Shown: in pieces, positions 47,832 to 58,934 of the stretch
Layout of the letters: the number at the start of each line of letters is the position of its first letter
How positions within the stretch are numbered: the stretch's first letter is position 1
Assembly (NCBI GenBank): GCA_012064385.1
Contig: QRDG01000417.1
Span: 1,154,700 to 1,218,699, forward strand
Length of the DNA: 64,000 nucleotides
Direction: 5' to 3'
DNA from: Puccinellia tenuiflora
Taxonomy: Eukaryota > Streptophyta > Magnoliopsida > Poales > Poaceae
Notes under the pieces: model-generated
The model's database searches: none
Told to the model about the DNA's origin: nothing
The model's input: the letters and a program-made list of their open reading frames with translations, nothing else
Translations under genes and position numbers: made by a program

Positions 47832-49172
47832 TGATGACTCCCAAGTGCAGGAGATCATTTGTAGTACCTTTCGATTAGAAAAGGTTGTCGAACCCACGAG
47901 GAGCTAAAGGTATTGGCTAACAAGAATGGTAAATAAAACAGTGAAAGATGAAAGTATTTTGGAATTTTTGGTAAAAATGCCGAAGGTAAATGGTAGCAAG
48001 TAGAAGCTCTCGAAGAGAGAAAGCCCAATCCTCTATGCAGCAAGAGGACAAGCTCAAGTGTGTGTTTCTTATAGTAAATAAGGCCTAGGGATCATACTTT
48101 CACTAGTGGACACTCTCAATAATAATAATATAATTGAATACATAAATATTTCCTCTTCACTATGCTACCCCGAACTATCCTCTGGTTGGAGGACGAACAC
48201 CAATCCATTGCGTAGGGCTATAAAAGCACACCTTAAAGTCGCATTCCACATCTAGGGAACCCCACAGTGTCAACTTGAGCGCCCTAAGATAGTACAAGAC
48301 AAACACCGCAATTTCATAGAGATATCCAACACAAATAATAACTTATGATAAGTATTCCTGTAATCTTTAGCCTAAGAGCCACACATGGTACGCACACTGT
48401 CAACTTCGCACCATGGGACAAAGGTGACTCCGGAGATTACATTAATAAAACCACTTGAGTAGCACAATTCATAAGATAATGAAGAGTAACATCTATGGAT
48501 TCAACTAGATTACAAAGCTCATGATCACATAAAGATCACACCATGGGAGAGAGAGATAAACCACATAGCTACCGGCATGAGCCCTCAGCCCTGAGGGAGA
48601 CTACTCCCTCTTCATCATGGAGACGGTGGAGATGTCGTTGGGGGAGATGGAGACCACCCCGGCAGCGCCCCGCCGGAGTTTTCCCCCTCCAATCTGCAGC
48701 TCCAGGTCTCTGTTTCGTGGTTTCTGTGTTTCGGCGACGCTCTCTTCTGGAAAACATCGGGGGAATATTTTTATAGTCGGTTTTAGGTCAAGACGAAGCT
48801 TCTGGAAGAAAGATCGACGGCAACGGAGCCACGAGGCCCAAAACAAGGGGTCCCACGTGGCCAGGGAATCTGGCCGTGTGGGCCTAGGTGTTTTGGCCCT
48901 CAGGCCTCCACTTCTTCGCCTCCTTCGCTCATACGCCTTGTTTCTTCCAAAAACTGATGCTCGTAAATTTTCAGGTCATTTGGACGTCGTTTGGGTCCCT
49001 GAAACTCAAAAATATAGAAAATAGGGTTTTCTGCCAGAGCAGGGTTAATTCCAGAAAAATAGGAAAAATGTGAAATCTTCCCAAAATCATTATAAAACAA
49101 TGATATAACCCTTATATGATGCAAATATGAGTAATATAATGCAAAGTTCATGTATGCATTTTACATGCATCA
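47832..49172 (-). repeat. 3' LTR of the non-autonomous gypsy element (1341 bp)
   Basis: The plus-strand ends are TGATGACTCCCAAGTGC and ATGCATCA, giving the TGATG/CATCA inverted ends. A second copy of its first ~630 bp is at 56688-57319. The junction with the copia linker (CGAACACC before TGATGA) is identical in both. Confidence 0.8.
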
Positions 49173-49190
49173 ACATCCCCAAGCTTAACC
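49173..49190 (-). promoter_or_regulatory. Polypurine tract of the non-autonomous gypsy element
   Basis: On the element strand GGTTAAGCTTGGGGATGT abuts the LTR start TGATGC. Confidence 0.65.
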
Positions 49191-52100
49191 TATACTCGTC
49201 CTCGAGTATAAAGGTGATAAAACCAACATGGACTTTGCATTTTAAGACTAACAATGGATATAAAAGATGATTACTATTCCTACATAAAGTCAAATGATTC
49301 ATTTTTCAAAGGAGTAGCAATATGCAAGATAGATTATGAAGTGATATCAAATATTCAATGCAAGGGTGTTCAATGATAATTCACAAAGTGTAACATAGAA
49401 GAAAGTACTATGGACCAAATGTATGCATAATGAAAAGTAAAAACATCCTATAATGGTCATAGAGTACTCTTATAAAACTGAATATAAAAGTGGACACTTT
49501 GGAAAGATATATAAATGAGTAGAGGTAAAACATGAACAAGTTTCATCTAACTTCCAAATACTTCTACTTAAGTTAATGTTTGCAGTGTGGTATTGGTGTC
49601 AAGCTCTCATTACCCCCATCATAACATCTTGAATGGTCAAAGTTTAAAGTGAATGCAAATAAGTGTGCTTGACAAAGAAATGGTTGAAAGTATCATTCCC
49701 CGTGAATATGAGTACCTACACCATGGTGTTACTCAACTTGGGAAAAAAAGCAAGTTCAAGTAAAAGCATTGTATAATAGCATCATTAAGAGGTTCAACTG
49801 GGGTACCTGTTGTCCCAGGACATGGAACCAGTCCATGTCAAAATGACAAGACAAACAAACATAATGAATAATCTCAACACCCTTTTTATTTACTATTGGG
49901 CTTTTTATTGTGAGGTGTATCACTGAAGGTTCACATAGCATGTAAGTAAATTTCCACCATGACAGCATGGCTTAGATCAGCGGCCCAGGTATCTCTCTAG
50001 CCATTTATACAACTACTTGAACCTACTAAATTACCACATTTATTTGGCACCATGATAAGCATCCATAAACAAAAGTACATGATATCAACTACATATAATT
50101 TAGTGCAATGTTGAAAGCTTGCCATGTGACAACACATTTGGGCAAACTAGCAACCAAGACTCTTGTCAAATTCACAACTTCATAGTTTTAATCACAATGG
50201 TTCATGTTTATTAAGTGCAATAGTAAGGTGTGAGAGCTATTTAACCAAAATTTTCCCATAACAATCAATAACATAAGCATTTTAATTCAGAGGTATAGAT
50301 AATACAAAGTAACATGATAAACATACTCAGAATAGCATAAAGCTAATAGGTAGATATGGTGGACTCACTGGAAAAACTTTGGTTGAAAGTGTTGGAAAAC
50401 AAGTTTTTACTTGTTGGAATTTTTGGGCTAGCAAAAGGGAGAAAGTTGACCGTCTAAATGCATGCACAAGTGTCCATAGAACTAATCAATCCATGTTAAA
50501 CAAAGTAAAGTAACATTCAGTATCAAAACATGAATAAGAGATAGCTCTTGATAAAACACTTGCAAATTAACACTCATTAAAAAGCACATGAATCATGCAA
50601 CTATATGTATCTTTTCAAATCAACTCAAACATACCTTTCCCAATCTTATTATAGCATCCAACTTAATTCAACCCAAACTTCCAATAGCTCTCTCATATAA
50701 AAATGATAGTGGTGGTCTCAAAACAAAATAAAAAGCAAACAAAAGACGCTCCAAGTTTATGGGATAAAGTGCATTGATCGAAAAACAGAAGTTAGACGTG
50801 AAACCGAGAGTGTGTTGGTCCAGTGGGGTTGTATTCACATCCCCAAGCTTATGGTATTCACCATCCTTGCATAACTCTTGGTGCATCTCCTCTAATCCCT
50901 GTGAAAAAACTTCAAAACACTGTTTCTCCCATTTCTTTTCTGTGGGGTGACATTAGTAGTGATAGACAAATGAATTACTTGCTGCATAGAATCCTTAGAA
51001 AAAAATTCATATTAATGTCCAGAAAGTGTATAATGTTGTATGCCTACTTATAAACTCAATTGGATAAAAAAGATTCAAGTTAAAAGTTCAAAGAATGCAT
51101 CAAACAATATGGGACAGAATCTGTCCAGAAAAATAGCAGCTGGGAAATGCAATTTTCTACCCAGCTTAAGAATGTCGAAAAATTCTGAAACAATGCATGC
51201 ATATAGAGGATGAAAAGTTGCAGTTACAGTCAAAATTTTAGCTCATTCGGAGTTACAAAATAGGAAAGAAAAATCAAACCATGCACATATTCGTGCTAGA
51301 ATAAAATCTCCGAATGCAAATAGCAACTTTTTCAAACCAAAATGGGTAAAACTTGGCACTTTATTCAAAATTCCAGAAACAAAACTAAAAACAAAGTCTC
51401 TTGTTACAGCAAGAGGACACAAACAAAATAAAAAATAAAAATAGCCGGGTTGCCTCCCGTAAAGCGCTTTCTTTATAGGCATATAGCTAGGCTTACTTAC
51501 TTGATATTAAGATGGTTGGAGTGAAGTGGCTTGACATCCCCAAGCTTGAATTCTTGTACTTCTTTGAAACATGTAGGGTGAGCCTAGGGGTAACATCCCC
51601 AAGCTTGAGTGTTTGTCCCTCTTGATCATTGTTCATCACCTTCAACTCTTCCACTTGAAAATTTCTTTACACAAAACTCATCATAAAACTTGATTAGAGG
51701 GGTTAGTGTCTCCATAAATTAAATCCATATAGGTACAGCAAAGACATATCATGAGTTGATTCTATACATTAACTACTGTTACTATGGTTGTGTATTACTC
51801 TTTGATCAATAGAACTACACAAAACACAAGTAATGAGAGTAATGCAAAATAAAGACAGAATCTGTCAAAAACTGGACAGCCCGTAAAGAGTGAATTTTCA
51901 GAGGCACTTACGTTGCTCAAATCAGAAAATTGTGATCTAATATAATGTGTATTAATAACTGGATATTTCTGTCATAAAATTTCAGGTCAAAATTCCTTTC
52001 CTGTGATTTTTAACATTTTTCGCAGTGAAGCTTAGGAATCTGTTTTCTGGACAGCCATGATAGTTTTAATGATGCTCACATAGGAATAAGAATTGAAACA

Positions 52101-52233
52101 CAAAGGTGAGCATCAAAAGAAATATATGAAACATATTTAAGTCTCACCCACTTCCTATGCATTGGGATCTTGTAAGAAAATAAATTATTGAAACACAAAG
52201 CAAGTAGCATAGGAAGATAAAACAAGAGCAATT
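49191..52233 (-). other. Long non-coding internal region with repeated PPT-like words
   Basis: It is AT-rich with stops in all frames. CATCCCCAAGCTT recurs at about 50838, 51536 and 51596, as at the true tract at 49173, and a variant, GGCATCCCCAATCTT, lies at 52811. No coding sequence is recognisable. Confidence 0.65.
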
Positions 52234-52821
52234 TCAAGACTTTGAACTTAAAGAGAGAAACGTAATAATATTGAAATGTTTAGAACCATATTTTTCCCTC
52301 TCATGATAGTTACATGTAGTGGAAACAAATTTGACAAAGGAACTTTTAGATTGGTGCAACTTTGCAAACTTAGGAACATATAGAGGATTATTAAAACTAT
52401 CATGTAAGATATTAGCATGTTTTCCTCTCTCAAAATAATTGCAAGAAGCACCATAAACATGATGGTCATGGGAGAAATGGTTATTAGTATAAGATAATTT
52501 CAGCCCACATAAGTACTTTTCAACATATAAAAGCTTCTCCTCCATGGTGTGAATAGGAGAGTTCAAAAATAAGGTACGACTCTCATAAGTGAGAGTGTTG
52601 TCATAAACTGCAAGTATATCATTTTTATCCTCACATAATTTAGTAACAATTCCTAAACATGGAGGATTATCAAGCAAAATAGGACCATCATCCAAAGCAT
52701 TATCATATAGCATATTTAAGCAATACTCCTCATTATCATCTTTAAAATTATTATCAATAATGTTCTCATTAGGCATAGGTTGGTATTCCTCCTCTTCTTG
52801 GGGTTGCATGGGCATCCCCAA
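52234..52821 (-). CDS. Accessory ORF of the non-autonomous gypsy element
   Basis: The 195-residue frame has EEYCLNMLYDNALDDGPILL, NPPCLGIVTKLCEDKNDILAV, YVEKYLCGLKLSY and two CNYxERxK motifs (YGASCNYFERGKHAN and TTCNYHEREKYG). I recognise this wording as the conserved second ORF of gag-only Triticeae gypsy elements. The paired Cys/His-containing CNYxER blocks look like a repeated small motif, but no catalytic role is known. It lies 15 bp downstream of the gag frame and is fully open. Confidence 0.6.
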   Translation of the reverse strand: MGMPMQPQEEEEYQPMPNENIIDNNFKDDNEEYCLNMLYDNALDDGPILLDNPPCLGIVTKLCEDKNDILAVYDNTLTYESRTLFLNSPIHTMEEKLLYVEKYLCGLKLSYTNNHFSHDHHVYGASCNYFERGKHANILHDSFNNPLYVPKFAKLHQSKSSFVKFVSTTCNYHEREKYGSKHFNIITFLSLSSKS

Positions 52822-52836
52822 TCTTAGGTTTTTATC

Positions 52837-54441
52837 CTACTCTTCCTGCAAAATATTAGTATTTTCCGTGGCAGCAAGAATTCTTTCTTTAGGAGTAAAA
52901 TATTTAAGAAAAACCTTCCTCAAAATACTCCATTCAATAGTGACTTCTTCATCCAAAGACATGAACCAGATACGAACATTACCAGATAAAGATAAATATA
53001 ATAGCTTCCTTTTTACCTGATCCTCAGAAATACCAGGAAGTCTAAATAAACCACATATTTCTTCAATTGTCTCCACAAGTTCACGTACAGACTTAATTCC
53101 ATCCCCTGTAAATGGATTTTTCATAACTCTTTTAACATGACCAATGGGAATTTTAAATCCCACTTTAGGTACCTCAGACACAGTAGTTTCAACCACTTTA
53201 GGAGCATTAGCATAAGCACTTACATATAAACCAAGATGCAGCGAAGCACGATTCATAAATGCTATAGTAATAATGAGATACCACATGTGGCTTTCCTTAC
53301 GAGCGGCTTGATACCTTGCACACACACCTACACTCAACACAATATCGGGTCTAGATGCACAAAGGTAAAGCAATGAACCAATCATGGAGCGGTAGAGCTT
53401 TTGATCCACATCTATACCCTTTGGGTTAAGTTGTAGATGGCATTTGGTATCCATGGGAGTCTTCTTCTCCTTAGCATCCGCCATATTAAACCTCTTGAGC
53501 ATGTCTTGAATATACTTCTCTTGGCTAATGAAAGTCCCTCCTCTCAATTGCTTGATCTCAAATCTAAGAAAGAACTTCAATTCACCCATCATGGACATAT
53601 CAAACCTATCGGTCATAAGCTTTGAAAATTCATCATTAAAAGCTTTGTTAGATGAGCCAAAGATAATATCATCAACATATGGTTGGCATATGAAAAGCTC
53701 CCCTTTAACCCTCTTAGTAAAAAGAGTGGGATCAATTTGCCCAACTTCAAATCCATGGTCCAACAATAAATATCTAAGGTGCTCATACCACGCACGTGGG
53801 GCTTGTTTAAGTCCATAGAGCGCCTTATCAAGCTTGTATACATGGTTAGGGAAGTTGAGGTCCTCGAACCCCGGAGGTTGCTTAATGAACACCAACTCCT
53901 TTAAGGGACCATTGAGAAAAACACTTTTAACATCCATTTGTTGCAATTTAAAGTTATAACGGGATGCATAAGCAAGAAGGATACAGATGGACTCAAGGCG
54001 AGCCACGGGAGCATAGGTCTCTCCAAAATCAATTCCTTCAACTTGAGAGTACCCTTGAGCCACCAATCTAGCCTTGTTCCTCACAACCATGCCATGTTCA
54101 TCTTGCTTGTTCTTGAAAATCCATTTTGTGCCAATAACATTGCGGCACTCCTTTGGCTTCTCAACTAACTTCCAAACTTTATTGCGCTCGAAATTGTTGA
54201 ACTCTTCATGCATGGCTTCCAACCAATCCGGATCTTCAAGAGCTTCACACACTTTCTTCGGTTCCACCATGGAGATATGAGCTTGATGATCACTAAAGTT
54301 TGCCAATTGCCTCCAGGTGGACACCTTGCCTCTCACATCACCAATCACCTTCTCAAGAGTATGCTCACGAATTTCCAAGGTTCTTGCAACTCTAGCTTGA
54401 CGACGGGCTTCGATATCCTCATTGCATCTTGGATGTATCAC
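52837..54441 (-). CDS. Chimeric 534-codon ORF: Sirevirus-like RT fused in frame to gypsy gag
   Basis: Codons 1 to about 387 are the Sirevirus-like linker/RT (WKLVEKPKECRN, CQPYVDDIIFGSS, LYLCASRPDI) and are intact, unlike copy 1. At the duplication breakpoint (53280/53279) the frame passes without a stop into gypsy gag (about 147 codons), with KRVMKNPFTGDGIKSVREL and the Retrotrans_gag core VRIWFMSLDEEV. The fusion is an accident of the breakpoint: RNase H was lost and gag lacks its N-terminus. It has no promoter of its own in view, because its LTR lies downstream. Expression is not implied. Confidence 0.7.
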   Translation of the reverse strand: MIHPRCNEDIEARRQARVARTLEIREHTLEKVIGDVRGKVSTWRQLANFSDHQAHISMVEPKKVCEALEDPDWLEAMHEEFNNFERNKVWKLVEKPKECRNVIGTKWIFKNKQDEHGMVVRNKARLVAQGYSQVEGIDFGETYAPVARLESICILLAYASRYNFKLQQMDVKSVFLNGPLKELVFIKQPPGFEDLNFPNHVYKLDKALYGLKQAPRAWYEHLRYLLLDHGFEVGQIDPTLFTKRVKGELFICQPYVDDIIFGSSNKAFNDEFSKLMTDRFDMSMMGELKFFLRFEIKQLRGGTFISQEKYIQDMLKRFNMADAKEKKTPMDTKCHLQLNPKGIDVDQKLYRSMIGSLLYLCASRPDIVLSVGVCARYQAARKESHMWYLIITIAFMNRASLHLGLYVSAYANAPKVVETTVSEVPKVGFKIPIGHVKRVMKNPFTGDGIKSVRELVETIEEICGLFRLPGISEDQVKRKLLYLSLSGNVRIWFMSLDEEVTIEWSILRKVFLKYFTPKERILAATENTNILQEE

Positions 54442-54787
54442 TTGATCATCTTGATCATTTGTGTCCCCGTTTGACCGGTGTGTTGACCTTGTTCCTCAAA
54501 ATGCATAACTTCATCACTAGAAGAGGAAGATGAACCAAAATCCTGACCAGTGCTGCCTTCAGCTTGAAGTAGACTGGAGTCTCTGGTCTGGGGCACCGGA
54601 ATCTCCGGCCCACCGGACTCTCCGGTCAAGATGACCGGAGTCTCCGGTCTGGCGACTTGATTCTGATCAGATTGTTGAGGGTCTTGTGCTTGTATTTGGT
54701 CAGGTGCATCAGTGGCTTCAACATCAGTTGCTTGTAATTCAGATGAAGATGAGGGCTCCACTTGAGTAGAGGATTGTCCTTGTCGAT
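53280..54787 (-). pseudogene. Sirevirus-like pol, copy 2 (linker and RT), left of the solo LTR insertion
   Basis: It is the duplicate of 46212-47696. The RT frame is uninterrupted, keeps YVDD and keeps the conserved KARLVAQG block that is mutated in copy 1. The linker keeps the 22 bp CCGGAG repeat unit lost in copy 1 and is in frame with a serine-rich SSSSSSDEVMHFEEQG stretch. RNase H is missing at the breakpoint. The linker is split at 54788 by a solo LTR and resumes at 56549. Confidence 0.8.
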
Positions 54788-56548
54788 TGATGTCTACTAC
54801 ATGCTTCTATTCTTGTAGACTTGTTGGGCCTCCAAGCGCAGAGGTTTGTAGGACAGTGGCAATTTTCCCTTAAGTGGGTAACCCAAGGTTTATCGAATCC
54901 ACGGGAGATAGAGGTCAAAGATATCCCTCTCAAGCAACCCTCCAATTAAGATACAAGAAGTCTCTTGTGTCCCCAACACACCTAATACAATTGTCAGTTG
55001 TATAGGTGCTCTAGTTCGGCGAAGAGATGGTAAAATGCAAAGGATATGGATGGTAAAAGGTGATTTGTAATTCTGTAATAAAAATGGCAGCAAGCAAACA
55101 AGTGAAAAAGTGGCTAAAAACGGTGTATTAATGCTTGGAAACAAGGCCTAGGCTTCATACTTTCACTAGTGACTACTCTCAACATCATTAACATAATTAA
55201 ACAGATGATAATACCCACAAAAATACATGCATGGTAGACGTTACTCGGAGATAATTCTTTTGTGGATCAAATAGGATGAGAATTGCGTAGGGCTACGAAA
55301 AGCACACCTTAAAGTTCATATTCGACATCTATGGACACTTCATGCTGTCACTATCCGCATCCAAAGATAGTACTAACAAACACCACAACCTATTTCTTGA
55401 ATAGTCTCTTTCTTTAATAACACAAGCATCAAGAAACCTCATGATCTATTCAATCCAACAAATAAAGAACAAACTCATAATGAAGATCCTTCCAATCTAT
55501 TATCAATAGAGTCACACACGGCACCCATCCTGTCACCGAGGTACCATGATCATAACGGTGGCTCCGAAATTGTACTAAATAACACCACTTGAGCAACATC
55601 ATATCCATTACACATAGGGAAACATCATGTATTCAACTACACTAACAAGCTCAATATCACACGAAGATCACATCAGGGGAGAGAGAGATAACCACATAGC
55701 TACTTGTATTAGCCTCAGCCCCGGTGGAGACTACACACGCATGGCCATGGTGAGTGGGAGCTTGATGGAGAGGTGCATCCGGAGGAGAGAGACGGCGACG
55801 GCGGCGGCCCTTGGGGGAAGCAGCCCGGAGAGGTGGTGGCAGCTCGGAGAGGGGCGGTGGCTGCCCTTGTGGGAAGCCCAGCCCGGGCGAGGCGGTGGTG
55901 GCGGTCGGAGAGGGGCGGCGGCTGCCCTTGGAGAGGCTGCGGCGGCTGCCCCTTGGAGGCGGCGGCGGCTGCCCTTGGGGGCGGCGGCCCTTGGCCCTCC
56001 CTTTAAGCTTGGAGATTGTGCTGTTATGGAGGAGGTTCTCCACCTCACGACGTCTGTCTTGGAGGAGAAAAATTCGTGAGGGCTTGATGACCTAGGTTTT
56101 CTCTCTTATATACTTTCCGAATTTCCGTCATCAGATTTTTGGGCTTTAGTAAAAAATGGGGATATCTCGGCCGTACGGAGTTTGATTGGGCTGTTGTTGG
56201 CCTTAAATGAAAGCTATGGAAATTTCCCACAACTATGTCCGATGTGAGAACTTCAGTTGACGTCGTCTTCAGGTCTCGAACTGATGATCTCTGAAATCTG
56301 TTAGAAGGGACAGATTTCAGGAAAGTCCAATTCGAATCCAACAAGGTTTCCTTTTGCGTTTTTGCCGATTTCCAAGAGATTCCTACACATCAAAGTGTAA
56401 AACAAGAACATTGTGCACTTTTGCAACTATTAATAGGTTAGCCCAAATAAATCATAAAATTGATATAAAATGATAGTAGAAACATGTGACAATGTCACAA
56501 AACTAGCATGGATCACTCAAAAATTATAGATACGTTTGACACGTATCA
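54788..56548 (-). mobile_element. Gypsy-type solo LTR (1761 bp) with TSD TCGAT
   Basis: TCGAT is found at 54783-54787 and 56549-56553. The ends are TGATGTCTAC and CACGTATCA on the plus strand, so the element-strand start is TGATACGTGTC, the same start type as the Athila-like LTR at 23545. No internal region or second LTR is present. Copy 1 of the duplication at 47690-47705 has the empty site with one TCGAT. The LTR contains the phrase GTTGGGCCTCCAAGCGCAGAGG usual in Triticeae gypsy LTRs, and a GGC-rich stretch (55790-56000) that gives meaningless open frames. Confidence 0.92.
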
Positions 56549-57319
56549 TCGATCCACCACAAGGGGTTCCTCAGTGGGGCGGAAAAATCCCACACCCATT
56601 CTTCTTATGGCTTTTTGAGGAATTTCATCATCTACATCGGAAACATGAAATTGCGCCACTTGGGAGCCGTCATTTTCTTCGAACACCTGATGACTCCCAA
56701 GTGCAGGAGATCAATTGTAGTACCTTTCGATTAGAAAAGGTTGTCGAACCCACGAGGAGCTAAAGGTATTGGTTAACAAGAATGGTAAATAAAACAGTGA
56801 AAGATGCAAGTGTTTTTGGGATTTTTGGTAAAAATGCTGAAGGTAAATGGTAGCAAGTAGAAGCTCTCAAAGAGAGAAAGCCCAATCCTCTATGCAGCAA
56901 GAGGACAAGCTCAAGTGTGTGTTTCTTATAGGAAATAAGGCCTAGGGATCATACTTTCACTAGTGGACACTCTCAACAATAATAATATAATTGAATACAT
57001 AAATATTTCCTCTTCACTATGCTACCCCGAACTATCCTCCGGATGGATGACGAACACCAATCCATTGCGTAGGGCTATAAAAGCACACCTTAAAGTCGCA
57101 TTCCACATCTAGGGAACCCCACACAGTCAACTTGAGCTCCCTATTATAATACTAGACAAACACCACAATTTCATAGAGACATCCAACACAAATATATAAT
57201 AACTCATGATAAGTATTCCTGTAATCTTTAGCCTAAGAGCCACACACGGTATGCACATTGTCAACTTCGCACCATGGGACAAAGGTGACTCCGGAGATTA
57301 CATTAATAAAACCACTAGA
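56549..57319 (-). repeat. Copy 2 continues: copia linker and truncated gypsy LTR
   Basis: 56549-56687 is the rest of the Sirevirus-like linker. At 56688 the gypsy LTR begins exactly as at 47832 and runs to about 57319, where a CACTA element cuts it. The remaining ~700 bp of this LTR are not in the window. Confidence 0.82.
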
Positions 57320-57355
57320 GTACACTACTAGGAAACTAACTATAGGTGGAAGGTG

Positions 57356-57780
57356 TTTTTGTGGCGCACCAAAGATGCCATGCGCCACTGATAATATTCT
57401 GTGGCGCACCTTTGGGGATGCACCACAGAAAGATGAGAATTTCTGTGGCGCATGCCTGCGCCGTGCGCCACTAAATTGGCACTTTCTATGGCGCACTTGT
57501 GCCCATGCGCCACAGAAAACAGGTGGGCCCCACCACCAACGGCTGGATGGCATCCTACCACACATTTTCTGTGGCGCATGGAACTGGATGCGCCACAAAA
57601 AGTTGCATTTCTGTGGCGCATCTAGACACATGCGCCACAGAATTATGTGTGGGCCCCGACACCAATGATTGGGGGGAGGTATTTCTGTGGCGCATGGAAC
57701 AAAATGCGCCACAAAAATGCTTATTTCTGTGGCGCATGGGGAAGGATGCGCCACAGAATATTTTCCATGCGCCACAAAAT
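57356..57780. repeat. Subterminal hairpin array of CACTA element 1
   Basis: TTTCTGTGGCGCA and its complement TGCGCCACAGAAA alternate about eight times each way at 12-40 base spacing, so nearly every unit can pair with its neighbour. Such arrays are the transposase-binding sites of CACTA elements. Long frames across it (rich in RHRN, FCGA, VAH) are translation of the repeat and not genes. Confidence 0.88.
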
Positions 57781-58457
57781 GTCTGTCCAGAATTACAAAA
57801 GGCAGCCCCCCACTCACCCACCTCCATTGTCTTCTTCTTCCCCTCTCCTCCCACCTAGAACAGGCTCGTGTTCCTCCTCCCTCCCAACCCATTTTGCTCA
57901 TACTTTTCTCCATTCTTTGTAGTTAAACCTACTTTATTTGATAGGTAATTGGTGAGGGGCCGGGGGAGGCTCCATATATACTCTCCTCCTCTCCCAATAC
58001 ATCTCTTTTTCTCTCTAACACCGCACACTCTCTCTCATCGATCGTGGTCACGTCTCGGTGACAAATCTACTAGGTTAGTATTGTTGGATGGACATGCATA
58101 TGCATGTTTAGTGTGGCCGAGATGTGTATGGTTGTAGGTGAAGCGCTTGTCGACGGGCGGTTTGCATGATGGCGAGACGATGCTTGTACATGAAACTTGT
58201 GTGGTGTGCATGAATTTTGCATGTGCGAAGAAATTTTTTGTTGTTGCTGCGCCGGCGTGGTGCATGGATGTTGCCGAAATGTCGATTAACTTTCGTTTCG
58301 GCAAATTTTTGCACTACCCATATGTCCTAGATTTAGGAGAGGTCATGCCAAATTTTTCCGGAGACCATGCATGTGTGTGTGTGCGCGCGTGTGCATGTTG
58401 TAGTTCTACTTAACATACTCTCATTTCTTATTTCTGTTTTATCTATATATAGCAACC

Positions 58458-58934
58458 ATGGTCATCAAGATGAGCTCCAGTCAAATCGGTAGATACAAGG
58501 AAGAAGCTAAGATGGACATGATTCGGTGCAATAGGCGCCAGATAAGATGTCCGTGTCGAACATGCAAACTCGTGAGCTGGATCGACCCTGATTCCGGACA
58601 ATTGGAGGAACACCTGCTCAGGCGCGGTTTCTGGATAGGCTTCAACAAGGCGCCGACAGCAAATGGTGCGCATGAAAATGAGGGCGGGCGAGAAGACGAA
58701 GAGTCTCCCGGACATGGTTATCATGACGAAGGAGATGCCGGCAGACAAGATCATCATGACGAAGGAGATGCCGGCGGACAAGATCATCATGACGAAGGAG
58801 ATGCCGGCGGACATGGTCATGATGAAGGAGTAGATGGTGGTGGAGAAGACGCGGACACACAGACCTCGCTAACTTCGGCCTTGGAGGACCCTCATGTTCA
58901 AGAATTCCTACTCAAGGAGACGAGCAACGCCAGA
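58458..58934 (+). pseudogene. CACTA transposase-associated domain (TNPD N-terminus), interrupted
   Basis: The frame starts MVIKMSSSQIGRYKEE and carries RRQIRCPCRTCKLVSW with EEHLLRRGFWIGF, the cysteine/histidine Transpos_assoc domain at the N-terminus of CACTA TNPD transposases (residues about 20-65). It continues with an acidic tail holding three 11-residue repeats of the form HHDEGDAGGQD. LEDPHVQEFLLKETSNA is where the catalytic transposase would normally follow. Instead the second CACTA terminus begins at 58935 and the transposase domain is absent. Confidence 0.75.

Larger units (their letters stand above)
46212..53279. repeat. Tandem segmental duplication, unit 1 (7068 bp)
   Basis: From 46212 and from 53280 the two sequences run in parallel: RT, linker, the junction with the gypsy LTR, and the LTR itself up to 48455 / 57316. 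Allowing for the solo LTR plus TSD (1766 bp) in the second copy, the lengths agree within about 27 bp, most of it one 22 bp repeat-unit difference. Both copies contain the gypsy LTR at the same copia position, so the pair arose by duplication and not by two independent insertions. Confidence 0.85.
47832..53279 (-). mobile_element. Non-autonomous gypsy element (3' LTR, internal region, gag), inserted in the Sirevirus-like pol
   Basis: On the minus strand: partial gag (53279-52837), a second ORF (52821-52234), about 3 kb of non-coding sequence, a polypurine tract (49190-49173) and the 3' LTR (49172-47832). No protease, RT or integrase is seen. The 5' LTR and gag start are missing because the tandem duplication breakpoint at 53279/53280 cuts through gag. 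The content matches the gag-only Sabrina/WHAM-type Athila relatives abundant in wheat. Confidence 0.7.

Noticed and set aside
55627..56095. Open frames up to 150 codons on both strands in the solo LTR
   Set aside because: They arise from GGC/GCC repeats; the region lies wholly inside an LTR.
57233..57913. Long open frames across the CACTA array (up to 226 codons, rich in RHRN/FCGA/VAH)
   Set aside because: They occur on both strands in several frames and are translations of the GTGGCGCA repeat, whose periodicity keeps frames open. No domain is present.
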